Assembly: GCA_009777635.1 (NCBI GenBank)
Contig: WRLK01000025.1
Coordinates: forward strand, 1 to 46,490
Direction: 5' to 3'
Length of the DNA stretch: 46,490 nucleotides
Origin: Oscillospiraceae bacterium
GTDB lineage: Bacteria > Bacillota > Clostridia > Oscillospirales > Ruminococcaceae
Positions 42,375 to 46,490 of the stretch are shown here, piece by piece. A model generated the notes under the pieces. That model did not search any database. It was not told the origin of the DNA and saw only the letters and a program-made list of their open reading frames with translations. Both the position numbers and the translations under genes were made by a program. Each line of letters starts with the position of its first letter. Within the stretch, counting starts at the first letter, position 1.

Positions 42375-43739
42375 TTGATTCATAAATTTAAGCAAAAAGG
42401 CCATCATATTGTGATTGATGTAAACAGCGGCGCCGTCCATGCTGTGGACAAGCTCTTGTTTTTGTTGCTTGACCACGTAACCCCTCCGCTTTTTGAGCTG
42501 CCGGAGAAAACCGCGATTGACGGCTATTCCGGCGCGGAAATCCTCGAAGCCCTTTTGGACATCCGTGAGCTTTACGGCATAGGGCAGCTTTATTCGGACG
42601 ATGATTACGAAAAATACGCGGAAAACATGGTTTTATCTCCGATCAAGGCGATGTGCCTGAACGTATCCCACGACTGCAATTTGCGGTGCGAATACTGCTT
42701 TGCAGAAACCGGCGACTACGCGCAGGGGCGCGCGGTCATGAGCGCGGAAACAGGTAAGGCCGCGATTGATTTTCTGATCAGCCATTCTAAGGACAGGCAA
42801 AATCTTGAGGTGGATTTTTTCGGCGGAGAGCCGCTTTTAAACTTTGACGCCGTAAAAGAAATCGTTTCACACGCGCGGTCAAAGGAGAAAGCGCACAACA
42901 AGAATTTCCGTTTTACAATAACGACAAACGGGCTTTTGCTCGACGATGAAAAAATCGATTACATAAACGCCGAGATGGAAAACGTCGTGCTGTCCCTTGA
43001 CGGCCGGCGCGGCGTAAACGACCGCGTGAGGCGAAGGGCGGACGGCTCCGGCAGCTACGGCGACGTTTTGCCGAAGCTTCAAAAGCTTGTCGCAAAGCGC
43101 GGCGGCAAGGACTATTACGTGCGCGGAACGTTTACGAAGTACAACATGGATTTTTCAGACGACGTGGCCGCGCTGCATAAGCTGGGGTTCGACCAGATTT
43201 CGATCGAGCCGGTCGTTGCGCCAAAACAAATGCCATATGCGCTTACCGGCGAGGATTTGCCGCGGATTTTCGATGAATACGAGAAGCTCCGCGACGTTTT
43301 GGTAAACGAAAAGCGCGCGGGGAACGGCTATAACTTCTTCCACTTCATGCTGGATCTGGACCAAGGCCCTTGCGTAATAAAACGGCTTCGCGGATGCGGC
43401 TGCGGCAACGAATACGTCGCCGTCACGCCGGACGGCGGCATTTACCCGTGCCATCAGTTTATCGGGTACGACGGCTGGCGCATGGGCAGCGTCCACGACC
43501 AAAGCTTTGACCTTGGGATGAAAGATATGTTTTCGAAAATCAGCGTGTACCAAAAAGACGAATGTAAAACGTGCTGGGCGAAATTTTATTGCAGCGGCGG
43601 GTGCAGCGCGAACAATATGCGCTACGAGGGCGACGTGAAAAAGCCTGTGAAGCTGACGTGCGATATTGAAAAAAAACGGCTGGAATGCGCGATCGCGATG
43701 AAGGCGGAATTAGCGGAGGATAGCCCTGTCGTTGTGTAG
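42375..43739 (+). CDS. scfB: SCIFF peptide maturase, radical SAM/SPASM enzyme
   Basis: Radical S-adenosylmethionine enzyme that forms thioether crosslinks in ScfA. The N-terminal leader-recognition region (about 1-90) precedes the 4Fe-4S motif, Cys101, Cys105 and Cys108 (SHDCNLRCEYC), and the FFGGEPLLNF segment. The C-terminal SPASM domain has many Cys (RGCGCGNEY, GGIYPCHQF, DECKTCWAKFYCSGGC) for two auxiliary clusters. The length of 454 residues is typical. The start is TTG at 42375 with GGGAG eight bases upstream. It is the final gene of the yajC operon before the gene-poor region. Confidence 0.95.
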   Translation: MIHKFKQKGHHIVIDVNSGAVHAVDKLLFLLLDHVTPPLFELPEKTAIDGYSGAEILEALLDIRELYGIGQLYSDDDYEKYAENMVLSPIKAMCLNVSHDCNLRCEYCFAETGDYAQGRAVMSAETGKAAIDFLISHSKDRQNLEVDFFGGEPLLNFDAVKEIVSHARSKEKAHNKNFRFTITTNGLLLDDEKIDYINAEMENVVLSLDGRRGVNDRVRRRADGSGSYGDVLPKLQKLVAKRGGKDYYVRGTFTKYNMDFSDDVAALHKLGFDQISIEPVVAPKQMPYALTGEDLPRIFDEYEKLRDVLVNEKRAGNGYNFFHFMLDLDQGPCVIKRLRGCGCGNEYVAVTPDGGIYPCHQFIGYDGWRMGSVHDQSFDLGMKDMFSKISVYQKDECKTCWAKFYCSGGCSANNMRYEGDVKKPVKLTCDIEKKRLECAIAMKAELAEDSPVVV

Positions 43740-44284
43740 GTAATTTATATACTGCGAGGGAAACAAACCATGAGCAAAAACGAAATAAAACAAACGGGGT
43801 TTTAGGCCCTGTCACGGAAGAAATTTATTTTCGCGGCTTTTTATTGCCGGCGTAAAAAGATTGCATGAGCGCCATGAGAGGCTTCGAAAGAGGTCTAATA
43901 AGTATCGACAGCAAGGCGGAAAATCGGCAGACATAGCTTCGGCGAACAAGATAATAGCCAATCACCCCTTCGAAAACGCTTGCCTGTTAGATGTTGTCCA
44001 AAAATAAATTGGCGGCAGTGATAGCTGTCCAAACATCCTATGAGACCCGTTCACCGCAGACTTAGCTGCCGAAGGGTACCTGACAAAATAAATCATACGA
44101 TTACAGGCGCATTGTAGCACAAAATATTCGCTGATGGTCCCGACGGAGCGTGTGACTCGCGAGGCTACGCGCCACTATTGGCCTTATCAACATCTTTGAG
44201 GCAATCACGCTAGTGCGCTGTGAACATTATGCCCATATGATGTTAATGTTTATTGATGGTTAGGCATAAGGAGGATAATTCTCT
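43740..44284. other. Gene-poor stretch between scfB and the ABC exporter
   Basis: 545 bases without a convincing full gene. At 43770-43805 an 11-codon ORF (MSKNEIKQTGF) has a plausible GCGAGGG ribosome site and may be a cut-off gene start. A frame open to 44006 codes for a basic peptide segment (from a TTG at 43861) that I do not recognise and that may be chance or decayed coding sequence. Near 43985 and 44024 the short motif TGTCCAAA occurs twice. AAGGAGG at the right end serves the exporter gene. Composition changes toward the exporter type within this stretch. Confidence 0.5.
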
Positions 44285-45229
44285 ATGAGCGAAAAAACGA
44301 CGGTGGCAATCACCATTCAAGGCTTAACTAAAGCGTACAAAAACAACAAAGTATTGAGAGGGGTTAACATATCGGTACAAAAAGGGAGCATTTTCGCATT
44401 ATTGGGCTCGAATGGCGCGGGAAAGACGACAATAGTAAAAATTTTATCAACGTTGATACATCCAGACGGAGGGAGCGCGGAGGTTCTTGGCCTTGACGTC
44501 GTAAAGCAAGCGAAGCAAGTGCGAAACCACATTAGCTTAACCGGCCAATTTGCAACAGTGGATGAACAATTAACAGGAAAAGAGAATTTACTGATTATTG
44601 GAGCGTTATGGCATGTATCCGACAGGAAAGAGCAAGCGGATAAATTGTTAGAGATGTTTCAATTGACTAACGTTGCAAACAAACGGGTATCTACATATTC
44701 GGGTGGCATGCGCCGCCGATTGGATATTGCAATGGGCATGATGGGACAATCATCGATCGTGTTTTTAGACGAACCAACGACTGGGCTTGACCCGCAAAGC
44801 CGGTTGGCCATGTGGAATATCGTGAAATTAATGTCGAGTCTTGGCAAGACGGTCTTTTTGACAACGCAATATTTAGACGAAGCTGATTATTTGGCCGACT
44901 ATATTGCAGTTTTACACGAAGGCGTTATCATTGCAGACGGCACATCTGAAGAATTGAAAAAAACATTGCCACAAGGCATTATTCAAATTCAATTTAATAA
45001 TGAGTTGGATCTGAAAAAAGCAAAGGCGTTATTAGATGAATATCCCATTCGAGACGACAAAGAAATAAATACATTGAATATACAAACGGACAGTAGTGCA
45101 AAAGCCTTTGCGGACGTTTTAAACCGTATAAATGAAATAAACATCGAAATCCTAAAATTCACACCTAAACAACCTACGCTTGAAGACGCATTTCTTATAT
45201 TAATTGGTGAGAAAAAGGAGGATGTGTGA
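44285..45229 (+). CDS. DrrA-like ABC exporter ATP-binding protein
   Basis: ATPase subunit of an ABC-2 type exporter (drug, lipid or antibiotic efflux group). It shows Walker A GSNGAGKTT, Q-loop GQFATV, signature STYSGGMRRRLDI, Walker B IVFLDEPTTGLDP, and the switch region TTQYLDEADYLAD. At 314 residues with a C-terminal regulatory region it matches the daunorubicin-resistance DrrA type. AAGGAGG lies 10 bases before the ATG. Codons are clearly more A/T-rich than in scfB or tgt, suggesting recent transfer. The permease starts one base after the stop. No substrate can be assigned. Confidence 0.93.
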   Translation: MSEKTTVAITIQGLTKAYKNNKVLRGVNISVQKGSIFALLGSNGAGKTTIVKILSTLIHPDGGSAEVLGLDVVKQAKQVRNHISLTGQFATVDEQLTGKENLLIIGALWHVSDRKEQADKLLEMFQLTNVANKRVSTYSGGMRRRLDIAMGMMGQSSIVFLDEPTTGLDPQSRLAMWNIVKLMSSLGKTVFLTTQYLDEADYLADYIAVLHEGVIIADGTSEELKKTLPQGIIQIQFNNELDLKKAKALLDEYPIRDDKEINTLNIQTDSSAKAFADVLNRINEINIEILKFTPKQPTLEDAFLILIGEKKEDV

Positions 45230-45230
45230 C

Positions 45231-46010
45231 ATGCGATATAGCAAAGAAGGTTGGTTTTTGCGTGATTCGATAACATTGTTTGAGCGATGCATTATGTTGG
45301 CGTTTCGGAGCCCAGGCGCAATCGGTTTGGCATTTATTGCGCCGGCTTCTATAATGGCGGTGTTCGTATATGTGTTTGGTGGTGCGTTGGATATAGGAGA
45401 CGTAAGTGTCGTTGACTATATCGTACCGGGGGTTGTCTTGTTGACAATCGGACAAAGTGCGGCCCCAATTTCAGTCAGATTTAACAACGACATGACAAAA
45501 GGGGTTATTGATCGATTTCGAGCCATGCCCATTGCAAAATCTTCTATCTTGATAGGACATGTAACGGCGACGGTTTTGCAAAATGTTATTTCAGTCGCAG
45601 CGACAATTGGCGTTTCACTGCTTGTCGGTTTTCGACCGCAAGCCGGTTTGATCGATTGGTTGATGGCCGCGGGTATAATGTTGCTTTATATTATTGCAAT
45701 TATGTGGTTGACGGTGTTTGTCGGTTTGTTTGCTAAAGATTCCGAAGGCGCTTCCAGTATGATGACATTGCTCGGCACACTTCCGTTTTTAAGCTCGGGG
45801 TTTACACCAACAGATACGATGCCTGTGGCTTTGCGAATATTCGCGGAAAACCAGCCCATGACACCGATAATAAACAGCGTACGTGCATTGTTGCTAGGTG
45901 AATTGTTAGATGACAGGACATTGCAGCTTGCGTTGTTTTGGTGCGTGTTAATGATCGTGATATTCTATATCTCCGCTTTGCTAATTTATAAGCGTAGAAC
46001 GACAAAATAA
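45231..46010 (+). CDS. DrrB-like ABC-2 type exporter permease
   Basis: Membrane subunit partner of the ATPase upstream. It has 259 residues with six hydrophobic segments and the ABC-2 pattern: an N-terminal amphipathic start, GFRPQAGLIDWLMAAG, and the late segment LPFLSSGFTPTDTMPVALRI with NQPMTPIINSVRALL, which is typical of DrrB-like permeases. The ATG at 45231 has AAGGAGG nine bases upstream; longer in-frame starts would overlap the ATPase. It shares the A/T-rich codon use of the ATPase. An IS66-type element begins about 80 bases downstream. Confidence 0.92.
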   Translation: MRYSKEGWFLRDSITLFERCIMLAFRSPGAIGLAFIAPASIMAVFVYVFGGALDIGDVSVVDYIVPGVVLLTIGQSAAPISVRFNNDMTKGVIDRFRAMPIAKSSILIGHVTATVLQNVISVAATIGVSLLVGFRPQAGLIDWLMAAGIMLLYIIAIMWLTVFVGLFAKDSEGASSMMTLLGTLPFLSSGFTPTDTMPVALRIFAENQPMTPIINSVRALLLGELLDDRTLQLALFWCVLMIVIFYISALLIYKRRTTK

Positions 46011-46090
46011 TGCTAAATTGGGATCTGTGATTTAATAGTTGGGGTTTAAATATAATCAGTTAAGTGCGGTAACCACCTGGTTGAATAACA

Positions 46091-46490
46091 GTAAGCGTAA
46101 AACAAGACGTCACATGCAAAAGCAGTATAAAAGTGTGAGAAAATATCCTAAAGGACTCGAAAAACTAACGGTAAGAAAATCGAGACAATACTCAGAAGGA
46201 GAAATAGGAAATGGACACACGCAAGATGGCAATGGAGCTTCGTGTAAATCACTGGGCATCAGCCCTTCATGAGCGGCGAGCCAGCGGATTGAGCATACGA
46301 CAATGGTGCCGTGAAAACGGAGTTGGGGAGAAAACATATTACTACTGGCAACGCAAGCTACGCGAAGCTGCGTGCCAAAAGTTGCTCCCTACCGAGCAGG
46401 AGAAAGATAATAAATCACTCGTTCCGAGCGGCTGGGCCGTATGTGAATCTGCGAAACCTGCGGTGGAAGCAAGCATAGTGACGGTTGAGA
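46091..46490 (+). mobile_element. IS66-family insertion sequence, left part (continues past window)
   Basis: The first IS66 gene, a tnpA-type accessory ORF, begins at 46211. The left tip is tentatively placed at GTAAGCGTAAAAC (46091), since IS66 ends as I know them begin GTAAGCG or similar. IS66 elements duplicate 8 bases, here GAATAACA (46083-46090) if the tip is right. The transposase and right end lie outside the window. Confidence 0.6.
46211..46490 (+). CDS. tnpA: IS66-family accessory protein TnpA (3' end outside window)
   Basis: The visible 93 codons start MDTRKMAMELRVNHWASALH and include SGLSIRQWCRENGVGEKTYY followed by YWQRKLREA, the helix-turn-helix motif typical of the first ORF of IS66 elements. 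AAGGAG lies nine bases before the ATG. The frame is open to the window edge, so the gene is cut by the window, not broken. Family knowledge: this small protein acts with TnpB and the TnpC transposase. Confidence 0.88.
   Translation, partial: MDTRKMAMELRVNHWASALHERRASGLSIRQWCRENGVGEKTYYYWQRKLREAACQKLLPTEQEKDNKSLVPSGWAVCESAKPAVEASIVTVE

Noticed and set aside
43861-44007. 49-codon frame starting at a TTG with a basic peptide
   Set aside because: No ribosome site, no known motif, and too short to separate from chance. Mentioned only in the gene-poor region entry.
1-46490. CRISPR array
   Set aside because: No regularly spaced direct repeats were seen on either strand.

Overview
The window (about half G+C by eye) comes from a flagellated, anaerobic-type Clostridia-class Firmicute. 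The evidence is: a PolC-type replicative polymerase; the Firmicutes block pyrH-frr-uppS-cdsA-dxr-rseP-ispG-polC; a YesM/YesN two-component system; and the SCIFF peptide with its radical SAM maturase, a hallmark of Clostridia. No species can be named from the sequence alone.

Layout. 1-6.0 kb (+): a carbohydrate ABC importer (binding lipoprotein cut by the window edge, two permeases) followed by its YesM-like sensor kinase and YesN-like AraC regulator. 6.1-6.4 kb (-): a small exported Cys/His-repeat protein. 6.7-10.7 kb (-): fliD-fliS-fliT under a probable sigma-28 promoter; FliD is very large. 10.8-15.8 kb (-): cheA-cheW-cheR-cheB, where CheA has two P2 domains. 15.9-18.6 kb (+): rpsB, an exported unknown, and tsf. 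18.6-22.9 kb (+): NusG_II protein, Gx transporter, ApbE flavin transferase and CopA copper ATPase, packed as one operon. 22.8-25.7 kb (-): a membrane hybrid histidine kinase that overlaps copA tail to tail. 25.8-36.9 kb (-): pyrH-frr-uppS-cdsA-dxr-rseP and then ispG-polC. 37.1-39.8 kb: a lipoprotein, a class II aldolase and a class B sortase. 40.1-43.7 kb (+): tgt, yajC, a TIGR04086-type membrane protein, scfA and scfB. 43.7-46.5 kb: a gene-poor stretch, a DrrAB-like ABC exporter with more A/T-rich codons, and the left part of an IS66-family element.

How the parts relate. The YesMN pair probably senses a sugar or glycan and controls the adjacent importer. The chemotaxis and filament-cap genes belong to motility. 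The rpsB-tsf pair and the pyrH-polC block are normally contiguous in Firmicutes; here they face each other across about 7 kb, as a single inversion between about 18.6 and 36.95 kb would produce. A 169-bp palindromic, MITE-like repeat lies between frr and uppS and supplies the frr stop codon; a shorter related copy lies at 1388-1422.

Most interesting leads: the MITE-like repeat; the inverted synteny; the exported protein inside the ribosomal operon; the flavinylation/copper operon; the paired TGAAC boxes upstream of dxr, ispG and the sortase; and the Cys/His-repeat exported protein. I found no CRISPR array, tRNA or rRNA gene.
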